From positions 155,107,613 through 155,171,612 of the forward strand of contig NC_081405.1 of the NCBI RefSeq assembly GCF_030272615.1: DNA of 64,000 nucleotides. Direction: 5' to 3'. Source of the DNA: Cryptomeria japonica. Lineage: Eukaryota; Streptophyta; Pinopsida; Cupressales; Cupressaceae. Of this stretch, positions 1 to 10,945 are shown piece by piece. Positions within the stretch are counted from its first letter, which is position 1; each line of letters opens with the position of its first letter. The position numbers were made by a program, and so were the translations under genes. Under the pieces are notes generated by a model. It saw nothing but the letters and a program-made list of their open reading frames with translations. It was not told the origin of the DNA and ran no database searches.

Positions 1-344
1 CCTTGAATTGGGCTAACACAAATCCAAAAAGTCAATACAATTGTAAAGAAAGAGAACTTGAAAAAGGAGATATTGTGTATGAACATCTCCTTTGCATAGA
101 AAATTTTGATGATGTAAAACCATAACTAGTTAGTAACATGGGAAAATAATTAGTTGTAATGTTACTAAATGTACATTAGTTGTGGATGAGGCAATGGTAG
201 ATGTAAGGTCTATGGGAGAAGTGGAAATGGTTGAAGTTTCCATTGTAGAGCTATGGATAGATGCATTAATCTTAAAAGAGAGGGGTAAAAATTTATTCAA
301 AACAAGAAGGAATAGAAAGCAAGACATCAAACAACCCTCTATCA
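1..344. other. No gene recognised; possible LINE tail
   Basis: AT-rich DNA with no gene that I recognise. It lies immediately downstream, in minus-strand sense, of the LINE RNase H remnant, so it may be the 3' end of that element. No poly-A tract or target duplication is visible to fix the border. Confidence 0.3.
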
Positions 345-1066
345 AGATCGACTAGGAGATCTAACTACTGAGACAAATCCAAAGATAATTGACCCTTATC
401 CACAATATTCTAGTTATGCATGTGATCAGAAGCCCATTTGGCCAGACAATCCACAACTCCATTCCACTCTCGAGGAATATGAATGAAAGTAACCAAATCC
501 AAAGAAGCATGTGCACAAACTAACAACTAAAGCTAACCACCAACTAACATCCTTTGAATGCTGCTGAGACAACAAGTGCACCACCACCTGCAAATCTAAT
601 TCACAAATGACCTTGTGCCAGCCAAGAGCACAAGCACGCTCCACATCATATAAAATAGCGAGAGCCTCCATCAAATTATTAGTATGATGACCTTTATAAA
701 CAAAAAAAAGAAACTAAATAGTACCCAAGCTATCTCTACCAACTCCACCCATTCCAGTAGGACTGGGATTTCCCTAAGAAGACCCATCCGTGTTGATTTT
801 CAGAACACCTTGTGGGCGAGGACTCCACCTCCCCAACCTATTGATCTTCCGAAGAGGGTGTCTGCATCTTTTTCTCATAATATGGCTTTGCGGAGGAGGA
901 AGATGGACACAGTCATAGAAACTAACCTTGCCCGGATCCATAGCCTCCATCAAGTCACATTTTGCTGAAACAATTTCTCCCAAAGAGTGGAATTTTCCAC
1001 CACAAGTGGTGAACTCCCAAAAACACATCTTGAAATATCTGATGATTCCTCTCCAACTAGATATGC
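345..1066 (-). pseudogene. LINE retrotransposon ORF2 remnant, RNase H-like (RVT_3) end
   Basis: This is the C-terminal RNase H-like domain of a plant non-LTR retrotransposon polyprotein, which would degrade RNA in RNA:DNA hybrids. Read from 1028 downward the frame contains PQGVLKINTDGSS (first Asp), MEALAI (Glu) and ELDLQVVVHLL (second Asp). It is broken by in-frame TAG codons at 774-776 and 714-716. Near 490-500 the reading shifts frame, and the tail HIPREWNGVVDCLAKW with the last Asp appears in the neighbouring frame, followed by another stop. The upstream part of the same protein (zinc-finger domain) lies at 4911-5330 and is separated from this piece only by the TIR element E1. The gene is clearly dead. 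The family call is firm; the element's 3' end is not defined. Confidence 0.8.
1063..1066 (+). repeat. 4-bp target site duplication (ATGC), left of E1
   Basis: ATGC directly abuts the left terminal repeat of E1 and is repeated at 4911-4914 directly after the right terminal repeat. Removing E1 and one copy restores the minus-strand LINE frame (W-H-I-stop-L-E-R-N, with TAG where the family is expected to have Trp). Confidence 0.85.
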
Positions 1067-1106
1067 GGGTAAGTGCACAAAGATGGTGGTTATAAAAGTG
1101 GACACA
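1067..1106 (+). repeat. E1 left terminal inverted repeat
   Basis: The first 24 bases are the perfect reverse complement of 4887-4910. The block GTGGACAC at 1099-1106 is matched by GTGTCCAC near 4863. Shared pattern with E2 and E3: GGGT, five variable bases, CACA, four variable bases, TG. Confidence 0.88.
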
Positions 1107-1129
1107 CCAAAAAAAACATGAAAAACACC

Positions 1130-1345
1130 AAAACGCGCATGGGGTATTTCAAATTTAAAGAACTCCGTACGCGTTTAGGCTCATTTTGCCAAGCCTAACC
1201 AAAGCTAAACCATGTGCGCGGTTTAAAACATACTAATTGCATACACGGTTTAAAGAATACTAATTGCATACGCGGTTTAAAGCATACTAACCGCATATGT
1301 GGTTTAAAAACTAAAACCGTGTACGTGGTTCTGTGTGTCAATAAA
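1130..1345. repeat. E1 left subterminal motif cluster (GCATACGCGGTTTAAA type)
   Basis: About five spaced copies of a motif like GCATACGCGGTTTAAA, with variants GTGCGCGG, GCATACACGG, GCATATGTGG and GTACGTGG. A CCAAGCCTAA block is also present. Related RCGTAYGC cores and an inverted TTTAGGCTTGG block recur at 3885-4075 on the other side of the element. Such paired subterminal repeats often bind transposases in other superfamilies; here that is inference. Confidence 0.65.
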
Positions 1346-1599
1346 ATGCAATTCACTTAGCATTCCATTAGGTTTTTCAGTAGGATATATACATAAAATA
1401 TAACATTTAAGTATAACTTTCTTATACTTTAATTTATATTTTATGTATATATTGTTAGGATGTTTGAGAGTGGTTCCAGATCTCTAAGAGTTATAATGCA
1501 GATTCTAGTTTTTTGAGTATTCTTATAAATTTTAGACAGTCAAATTTTAGTAATTAGCATACTCATATCAGCATTATGTCTCTCATCTCTTCCCTACAT

Positions 1600-2370
<771 letters not shown>

Positions 2371-2375
2371 GGGTC

Positions 2376-3290
2376 AAAAGGTATTCTTAGGGATCATATG
2401 GTATCCTAGGGATCCATGCATGTGTCCTAAGGGGTCATAGGACACCATATGACCCATAATGACACATAAGAAGTCATATGGAGTCCTAAGGGGTCATAAG
2501 ACACCATATGACCCCTTAGCACACCATACGACCCATAATGACACCAAATAGTATCCTAAGGGGTCATAAAACACTATATGACCTCTTAGGACACCATATG
2601 GAGTCATAAGGGGTCAAATAGTGCCCTAAGGGGTTGTAGGAGACCATATGACCCCTTAGGACACCATATGACCCCTAATGACACCACATGGTGTCCTAAG
2701 TGGTCATAAGGTGTCCTAGGGGTCATACGACACCATAAGACACATAACTATACCATGTGGTGTCCACTGGGTCATTGGACACCATATGACCCTTAGAACA
2801 CAATACAACCCCTAACAACATCTAAGGGGTCATAGGACACTATATGATTCCTTAGCACACCATAGGACCTATAATGACACCAAATAGTGTCCTAAGGGGT
2901 CATAAAACACCAAATGACCCTTTAGGACACCATATGGTGTTGTTATGGGTTGTATGGTGTCCTGAGGGGTCATATGGCATCCTATGACCCCTTAGGAGAC
3001 CATATGGTGTCGTTATGGGTCGTATGGTGTGTTAAGGGGTCATATGGTGTCCTAAGGGGTCACATGACACCATATGACCTCTTAGGAAACAATATGACCT
3101 CTAATGACATGTAAGAGATCATATGATATCCTAAGGGGTCATAGAATACCATATGACCCTTTAGGACACCATACGACTCATAACGACACCATATGGAGCA
3201 CTAAGGGGTCATATGGTGTCCTAAGGGATCATAGAACACCATATGACCCATAACGACACATAAGGGGTCATAATACACCATACGACCCAT
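2376..3290. repeat. E1 tandem array of the 20-bp module
   Basis: About 0.9 kb of imperfect copies of GGTGTCCTAAGGGGTCATAT and its reverse complement, in blocks of alternating orientation. The module includes CATATG and CCTAAGG-like self-complementary cores, so neighbouring blocks can pair as hairpins. The same module fills the arrays in E3 and E2. Confidence 0.85.
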
Positions 3291-3454
3291 AAATATTATC
3301 CAACAAATACATCCACATGATCCAAAGAAACCAATGCGTTCATTTTCTTCAAACATTCTACTTTATATCCTATCTTCTTTAAAAAGAAAAAGAAAACCGA
3401 CCACCTTGTCAATCTTCTTATCACCTTCTATATATGCAAACAAAAAGAAGATAT

Positions 3455-3735
<281 letters not shown>

Positions 3736-3754
3736 ACATAAACACATACATATG

Positions 3755-3833
3755 TGTGTATATATATTTAATATATAATATATTTTATTATATACATATA
3801 TATATTATATTTTTTATTTTTTATATTATATGT

Positions 3834-3864
<31 letters not shown>

Positions 3865-3870
3865 CACACT
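3755..3870 (+). repeat. AT-rich and (CA)n simple repeat
   Basis: Alternating TA-rich stretches followed by a short CA run at about 3835-3855, then more TA. No gene is present. Confidence 0.8.
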
Positions 3871-3884
3871 CCCAAAATTTAAAC

Positions 3885-4075
3885 AAACTTAGCCCATATG
3901 TGCTATTCATAGTACAAATAGCACGTATGCACTTTTTATAGTAAAAATAGCGTGTAAGCACTTTTTTATAGTTAAAATAGAACGTACGCACTTCTTACAC
4001 CATAAGTACCTCATACACGCTTTTTATACCATAGGTACCCCCGTATGCGCTTTTGTCTGTTTAGGCTTGGAAATA
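3885..4075. repeat. E1 right subterminal motif cluster
   Basis: Spaced copies of AGCACGTATGCACTTTTTATA-like units, with variants GCGTGTAAGC, AACGTACGCAC, CATACACGC and CCGTATGCGC. They share the CGTAYGC core with the left cluster. TTTAGGCTTGG at about 4060-4070 is the reverse complement of the CCAAGCCTAA block in the left cluster. Confidence 0.6.
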
Positions 4076-4880
4076 GACTTGGATGACAAAGCTACAGTTT
4101 GGAAGTTTGATTTTCCTCCATTTCCCTCCTTTTTGGCGTGTTTTATTTTATCAACTTGGTTTCTCAACTTTGTCATCATCAGGTCTACACATCATCAAGT
4201 GGGTATTTCTAAATTTCCACCATATTTTCACCCATCTTCTGAGCTTTCTGACTATATAATTTTTTAAAAATTTGAACAACAATAACATATTATTGTTGAA
4301 TTTCTTTTACCAGTGTCTCCATAGTTCTCATAGACATACGTGCACCATTTTTTTAATAACTTTTGATATAATTATCCAAATTTTTAAAAAGTTATATATT
4401 ATTGTAGTGAACTTGATTATTTACAATTTAAAAAATAAAATTGCATTTTCGATTTTTTTAGTGCAACTTATGCTTTGCGCACGAACAGGTACCTAATTTT
4501 CATGATGTGCTCGATCGGAAAAATCATAAAAAACAAAATACTCAACAAAAAAATACACATCTACTAGTGCTCACTCTTAACTATCTTTCTGCCAAAGGAT
4601 TTGTCAAAATACTAAATCTAAATATGACTTTTTTGATGCGCACGTTAGACACTATGTTATGTTTTTCTGGAAAAATCAGTGTCTGTTTTTCGTGCGCAAA
4701 GGATTTGACCTCCTAAATCTTATCCAATTTTGAAAAAGTTTAGTAGTTTGGAAACTAGATTCAGAGTACTACAATATTTGTTCTTTGATTATCTTCATAT
4801 CTTGAATGGATGACTTTCAAATTTTGCCTCCAAGTTCAGGTTCACCTGATTTCAGAAAAAAAGTGTCCACTTATACCCCC
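4076..4880. other. E1 conserved AT-rich right-end domain
   Basis: Non-coding, AT-rich DNA. Its distal part (about 4620-4880) aligns by eye with the right end of E2 (about 59930-60140). Shared strings include CTATGTTATGTTTTT, TTTAGTAGTTT, and TGATTTCAGAAAAAAAGTG next to the TIR. It contains a TGCGCACG...CGTGCGCA inverted pair (about 4636 and 4690). Confidence 0.7.
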
Positions 4881-4886
4881 CCTTTT

Positions 4887-4910
4887 ACCACCATCTTTGT
4901 GCACTTACCC
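4887..4910 (-). repeat. E1 right terminal inverted repeat
   Basis: Perfect 24-bp reverse complement of 1067-1090, followed at once by the second ATGC copy (4911-4914). Confidence 0.88.
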
Positions 4911-5330
4911 ATGCCAAATAATAAAGGAGGGGCCAAGAGTCCAAGCAATTTGAAGAAAATAAGTTTTGACAGGGGCCTTTCCCCATCGAACAAAAAACTC
5001 AGCCAAAGGAGAAACATGCCAACAAGTTTGATTCCACACATCCCACCAAAGGTGCCAAATATATCGCACAAAGGAACATTGGAAAAAGAGATGAGAGACA
5101 CTCTCTTCACAATTATGACACAAAACACACATAGGGGCCCTGAAAGCCACGTCTGTATAAATTATCCCAAGAAAGACACTGGTTGTGAACCACCAACCAC
5201 AAAAAAAATCAACTTGGGCCATGAGAACTTGTAAGCTCGTGATATGCACTTGTAGAGTGTGAAACATATTTGCTAGATGTTCATATCTCTTTGTATCAGC
5301 TAAATAAGTAAATTGTGTACCAAATCATTA
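4911..5330 (-). pseudogene. LINE retrotransposon ORF2 remnant, zf-RVT domain
   Basis: This minus-strand piece encodes the zinc-binding region that follows reverse transcriptase in plant LINEs. The signature is CVLCHNCEESVSHLFFQCSF (C-x2-C then H and C), followed by IWHLWWDVWNQ. The frame stays open from about 5330 to the E1 border at 4911, where it resumes at 1066 in the LINE piece described for 345-1066. Upstream of about 5330 a TGA is reached and similarity is lost, which fits a 5'-truncated LINE copy or simple decay. The reverse transcriptase and endonuclease domains are absent from the window. Confidence 0.75.
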
Positions 5331-7290
5331 TTTTTGTATGTGAGGCTCATGGTTATAATCATTATATATGTTTATGTTAGTGTGACCATCATTAAAGATA
5401 TCATTATCATTAGAATGGGTGGTGACATTTGGGTTTATGAAAATGATTATCCTTATTGAAGCAATATGATTCTATAGATCTTTTGACATAAAAATAATAT
5501 GGATGGGATCATGATATCATAAATAAATAAAATCTAAAAATTTAAACTCTAAATCAAGTCTTGAGGGTTAGTCAAGTGGGTACAAGAATAAGTAACATTT
5601 ACTCAATCACAAAACCCTAGAAATAAAATTTAAATCAATTTAGCTTTAAAGATCAATCACAAATAAAAAATTAAAATTAATTACATATTTGTAAACTTAT
5701 TAGTGTTGCAAGGTTCATAAGTTTATTAAGTTGACCAAAATGAAAATCAATATATGGTTTCCTTTATGTGTAATCTAGGTTAATTGACTAAATGTAAACA
5801 ATTATGCATAAATTAATCTAGATTAATTGAGTTGCTAGAGCATAGTGGATTGGATTAGACAATATCAAATACAAATTCCAATCATGTCATAAATAATAAT
5901 AATTGAAGAGAGATATTGCTTAGCTTTATGATTGAATAATGTACGCCAATAGGTCAAGATTATGGGATTCACATTCCTTGAATTCTAGAGACACTCTAGA
6001 CAATTGTGTGTATGAACCATGATCAAAATATCCTCTTTCATTTTTTTGTCGGGTCACCTTTGCTACTTTGGATCTAGTCTACCCCTGCAAACTTGATCTA
6101 TATGTACATACTACATCTTTTATGATTTTTGGAATTTTTCTTGCAAAGTCCTAAAAAGTAGATTGCTAGACAATGATGTTCTCCACCACACATTTGTGAT
6201 TTTTCTACCAAATTGGTTGTATTTAAAATTATCTAAACATGCAATATGCTTCACACATGCATATGAACTCTAGAATAAATGTTAGATAATCCACATGCAC
6301 TAAGATGAATTAATGCATATAATTATTCTTGAATGTCCTTATGTAGAGAGAGGCATGTTTTGTGAGTGATAAACAATATAGATGATGCTAATTATTTTTT
6401 AGAGTTTTAGGGTTGATTCTAGTGAATACAGTGAATGTATTTACATAACATAATACCAAATTACAAAGTTTTGTGAATAGTTAGCATGGGGTCAAAGTGT
6501 AAAATAGGGTTAGACAACTACGCTACAATATATTTATACATTTAAGTAGATAAAGGTCATGGCTACGAGGATGACCTCGCATCTACGAACATGACTCAAA
6601 AGTCAAACTATGAAGTTGGGTTAGTGTTAGATAAGATTAGATTATGGATTGAGATTTGAATTAATAATCAAAATAAGACAAATAAATTATAATTCTATGC
6701 ACGTAACCATAAGAACAAGTGATGAACATAAGGCTCGAGATAAACAAGACTAGATGCATAATCACAACTATACATAAAAATTGTATAAATATATAAATAT
6801 ATCAAACTATTACCCCAACCCTAAACATAAAATGTAATGAAAAATACATCAAAAATGCTTTTACGCCATGACAATGGTAAATCAATTTAAAATAATTTTT
6901 AAATATCTTATTTAATTGAAATGCATTGTGTTTTTCATAGACATATAACAATTATTGAATTCAAACATCTCCACGACTCCACTAAGTTGAAAACTTACCC
7001 TCCCACTTTAACTTAAGCAACACATACATGATTCAAACCTCCAAAATTATCTTTACCCAATCAAATTCGTAACAAAACTAGTTCAAAGATAAGAATGTGG
7101 ATCTCATCCATTAAATTGTCTATCCAACAATCAAATGCACCTTTAATTTTATTTATTAATTAATAAAAAAAAATACTATTCTAATTTCAGATTATTTAAT
7201 AAATACTCATTCAACATTAGCCCACATCTAATAATTAAAATACACATCTTGATTTTTTCGGAGAATATAACATGGGTAAGTCCCAATGCT
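5331..7290. other. Intergenic, AT-rich, nothing recognised
   Basis: About 2 kb of AT-rich DNA with no sustained reading frame on either strand, no tRNA-like fold and no clear repeat. It would include the tetraspanin promoter at its right end, but I cannot point to a convincing TATA box. Confidence 0.6.
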
Positions 7291-7451
7291 TTCATTAGAG
7301 GAGGACTAAAAAGACAAATAGTAAAATGAAACAGGCCGACAAGCTCTCCTATTAACCATGGTCCTTGCAATTATATCTGTCAGCACAGGTACATTCATCC
7401 CAAACATAAACTCAGATACGGTTTTCCTAACTTCCTCGAACACCCACAAAA

Positions 7452-10432
7452 ATGGCAGTGAGCAACAACATCACAGGGGCCCTGAATTTTGTAGCAATGG
7501 TATTATCGGTGCCAATTATAGGAACAGGCATCTGGCTGGCCACTAGGGAGGATGCAGAGTGTGTGAGAGTTCTTCGTTGGCCACTCATAGTGGTAGGAAC
7601 AATTCTACTGTTAATTTCTTTTGCAGGCTTTGTGGGTGCCTTCTGGAGAGTCCAATATCTGCTAGTGATATATCTGATATTCATGCTTCTCTTCATTGTT
7701 CTGCTGTTGGCATTCGTGATATTTGCCTTTATAGTTACCAACAAGGGAGGTGGGCACAGTGTTCCTGGTAGGAATTATAAGGAATACCAGATCAGTGATT
7801 TTTCGGGCTGGCTGAGAAATTATGTTGAGAAAAGTAGCCACTGGAATCGGATTGAAAGGTGTTTAAGTTCTTCTGATGTGTGCCGAAAGCTGAATCAGAG
7901 GTACCTGAGTGCCCAAGATTTCTTCAATGCTCACCTCACTCCCGCTGGAGGTAATTTGGGGTTTATTGTTATTTTTCGTCTTCCGGGTGTATTTTTTCAA
8001 ATTGTTGCTTTTACCTCGGAAATGGGTAAACCGTCTACTGGACAATTCTTAAGTGGTTAACCATTTTTTCACCAAATTACTTGTACTGGGATTTGTTTGG
8101 GAGACAGACCTATGTCATTTGTCTGAGAATATTGGTGAGGGAGAAGACTAAGGGTTTGTGTTTTTACTTGTTTTTTAAATTTTGGTCTAGGAGAAGAGTT
8201 GGGCTTTAGTATTTACTTAATTTTCAAAATTTTGAAGTACAAAGAACTGATTTAAAGCTTAAAGCACAGTGCATGAAACAGACATAAACCTGGACTTTCT
8301 ATTCCGATTAAGGATGCTTAGTTCAGTTCATAAATCAAGACAAGTGAAATCATAATAATTTCTACTCGAAAACTGTGTAGACTTCTGGTGGACTTAAATT
8401 GCATTGTAACTCTTACGCTTTGCTATTTGGGTTAGATTCTCCATTAAATTTTACAGGAATATTATGATTTAATCTTAGAGAACCTAGTAGATCTTATTTG
8501 TGCTTAAAGTTATTGGGAGTAACCCATATGCTTGCTTCATTTTTGTCGGTTATGGCAATCGTGATTGTTGGGAGCGTCAAAACTTGTTTATAGGATAGTC
8601 TTCAGGGGATGATCGGTTTACAATATCTGGGTCACTGAGAGCTGGAAAAGATTATATTACCACACTCCAATTCTGAGTCCGTCTGTGCCAACATATGTTG
8701 GCTATTTTAACTCGGCAGCTTGATACAGTGGTGAAGGGCAGGTCAATCTATCATCTAACAACATGGCATTTCCATCAGTGCAGTTGTATCTGCCACATCT
8801 CTTCTTTTTATTGTATTCTTATTCTATTTTAATCTTGTCGTGGAGATATCTGATGGTATTGAGAATGATATATGCTGTATTTACAAGTTCAACTGACTTC
8901 TCTTTGAAATCTGTGGGCTGGAGTTTTCTTTCTTTCTTTCTCTGTTCAGTATTATCTTGGGAGAAGTGGGTTTTCATTCTTTTACATAGATTTAATAAGT
9001 TCTTTTTCTCTACAGTGGTACATCTGGATTTGTAATGTCTGGCTTGTTTATTCTGTATGTACAAGTTACATTGACCACACTTTGGATATTTGTGGACTTG
9101 AGTATTCTTTCTTTCTTTCTTTCTCTAGTAAGAGCTTATGCTCAGTATTATCTTGCGAAAATGGGTTTTCATTCTCTTACAGAGATTTAACAAGTTCTCC
9201 AATTTTTGTACGATATAATGTCTGGAAACTCTCGACTTGTAAATGTCTGGCTTTTTAACTTTGCAAGCTCTGCAGGTTATGGTAAGGCAAGTGCAGTCTT
9301 GTGACATTCATTGTCTATCTTCTATTTTTTAATTTTTACAATTTTCTGTCGCTTGTATATTTTTCATTGCTTGGGAAGGGAAGGCTGTGCTTTTTTGCAC
9401 TGAAAGTCGGGCAGTTTGTCTTCCAACTAAATGATTTGCTTTTCTTCCCCCTGCTCATATCCTCTTAAGATTTTAAGCCATTGATTATGAATATTGTATG
9501 GACAAGCATTTTTATTTTCCTTTTTCAGATGACTTTAGAATGCCATGGCTTTTAATTGTATTTTCAGAACTTCTATTTTCCAAGATATCCGTAGAATCAT
9601 TCCACCCCTTGGCAAGCTCTGGACAAACACATCCATGTTTGCCTATTCATTAACCAAGATCCTACTGCAAAATGAGGTAGTTTTGAATAGTGTGCATGAC
9701 TATTGGGCATGAACTGTTTGTTTCCTGCAAGGTTGAAAAATGAATTTAAAAACAAGAGTTTGTTGGAAATGAGGGAATTTGAGGCAAAAACAGGCATTTT
9801 GTGGAAATGTGGCTATTGGGACAAAAGCAGTCTGCCCAAGTTACGCCTACCCTTTTCTGAAGTGGTAGACATGACCTTATCCTCTTCTGTTCTCTATCCT
9901 ATTTGTATTTTGTTTTCAACTTGCAAGTTTAGTTTCCAGTGTTTATCTCTAATATTATTACAGCTTTCAAATCCGAAATATTGCCTGTTTACGCATATGC
10001 TTTTTGGTTGGATCGATTATTATTCTGCTGTTAAAGATGAATTACTGAGTGTGTTTTCCTAAGATATGTGCTAATACAATTTGATACTTATTAAAATTTT
10101 GTTGTCCCTTTCTGTAGTCAGGATGCTGCAAACCTCCAACATTCTGTGGTTACACTTTTGTGAATCCAACATTTTGGGTAAGTCCAACCAACCAAAATGC
10201 AGATCTTGACTGTATGGTGTGGAGCAATGACCAACTGCAGCTGTGCTATAACTGCAACTCTTGCAAAGCTGGGATTCTGGGAAATATCAAAAGAGAATGG
10301 AAAAAGATAAACATCATTCTAATTGTGGCACTTGTGGCTCTCATATGGGTATATCTGGTTGGTTGTAGTGCTTTCCGAAACGCCCAGACAGAGGACCTAT
10401 TTAGGAGATACAAGGAACGTTTTACCTCATGA
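7452..10432 (+). CDS. TET: Tetraspanin (plant TET family), two exons: join 7452-7950, 10122-10432
   Basis: Tetraspanins are four-pass membrane proteins that organise protein microdomains in the plasma membrane and endomembranes; the plant family has roles in development and vesicles. The spliced product is 269 residues, typical for the plant family. Predicted segments: TM1 about 10-30, a short first loop, TM2 44-65, TM3 69-95, a large extracellular loop about 97-228, TM4 229-249, and a cytosolic tail ending RRYKERFTS. The plant signature GCCKPP falls at 167-172, and other loop cysteines are C137, C144, C175, C197, C208, C211 and C214. The donor is GGAG/GTAATT at 7950/7951 and the acceptor TCAG/GATGC at 10121/10122; the phase-1 junction makes a Gly and continues directly into CCK. 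The start ATG at 7452 sits in AAAAATGGC, a good plant context. No stops or frameshifts: the only intact gene I see here. The exact subfamily is not assignable by eye. Confidence 0.93.
7951..10121 (+). other. Tetraspanin intron, 2171 bp
   Basis: A GT-AG intron at the position just before the GCCK motif, where plant tetraspanin genes usually carry their single intron. It is T-rich near the acceptor. No nested gene is recognised. It holds a diverged tandem duplication at 8882-9260. Confidence 0.85.
8882..9260 (+). repeat. Diverged tandem duplication inside the tetraspanin intron
   Basis: Two copies about 178 bp apart, starting TACAAGTT at 8882 and 9060. Both continue with a TTTCTTTCTTTC run, CAGTATTATCTTG, GGGTTTTCATTC and AATGTCTGGCTT. 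Divergence is appreciable, so the duplication is not recent. Confidence 0.7.
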
Positions 10433-10705
10433 AGCATGCAGACAAGGAAGTTGTGACTATGTTAGGATAGCTCTCTTAGGTAGACTCTTATCTGTCAAAA
10501 TCTTGATAAAGTGTTGGGACAAACAAAATTAGCTTTTCATACTCTTGTTGTATGTCTAAATGTTTGTGGAGTGCAAGCCCACACAAGGTCTCAAGAAACA
10601 ATAACACTGATGGAGAAAGGGTCTGGATTGTAACAAATTTTCTTTCCCAGTCATGCAAGTAATGTTATCCAAGAATGTTATAGATAGCATCATGACAACA
10701 TTGGA

Positions 10706-10945
10706 TTTCAGCATCTACTAGATTTAGAATCACCAATATATCACAGCATGTTGAATTCAGGCCTCAAATGCCTTGGAAAGTTAAGGTCTCCATCTATCCA
10801 TCCATATGTTAAGGTTTTCCTTTCTTTATTTCAGCATCTACTAGATTTAGAATCACAAATATATCACAGCATATTGAATTCAGGCCTCAAATGCCTTGGA
10901 AAGTTAAGGTCTCCATCCATCCATCCATATGTTAAGGTTTTTCTT
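10706..10945 (+). repeat. Near-perfect tandem duplication downstream of the tetraspanin gene
   Basis: A 123-bp unit beginning GCATCTACTAGATTTAGAAT at 10711 is repeated at 10834 with only a few differences, through CCATATGTTAAGGTTTT. It lies about 280 bp after the stop codon, probably in or just past the 3' untranslated region. A short frame spanning it is not a gene. Confidence 0.85.

Noticed and set aside
4806-5234. Plus-strand 142-codon frame over the E1 end and LINE
   Set aside because: It crosses the transposon border and is antisense to the LINE zinc-finger frame.
5615-5625. AAACCCTAG telomere-like string
   Set aside because: Single copy; no tandem telomeric array.
7427-7744. Antisense 105-codon frame over tetraspanin exon 1
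   Set aside because: Shadow of the real gene; no motif.
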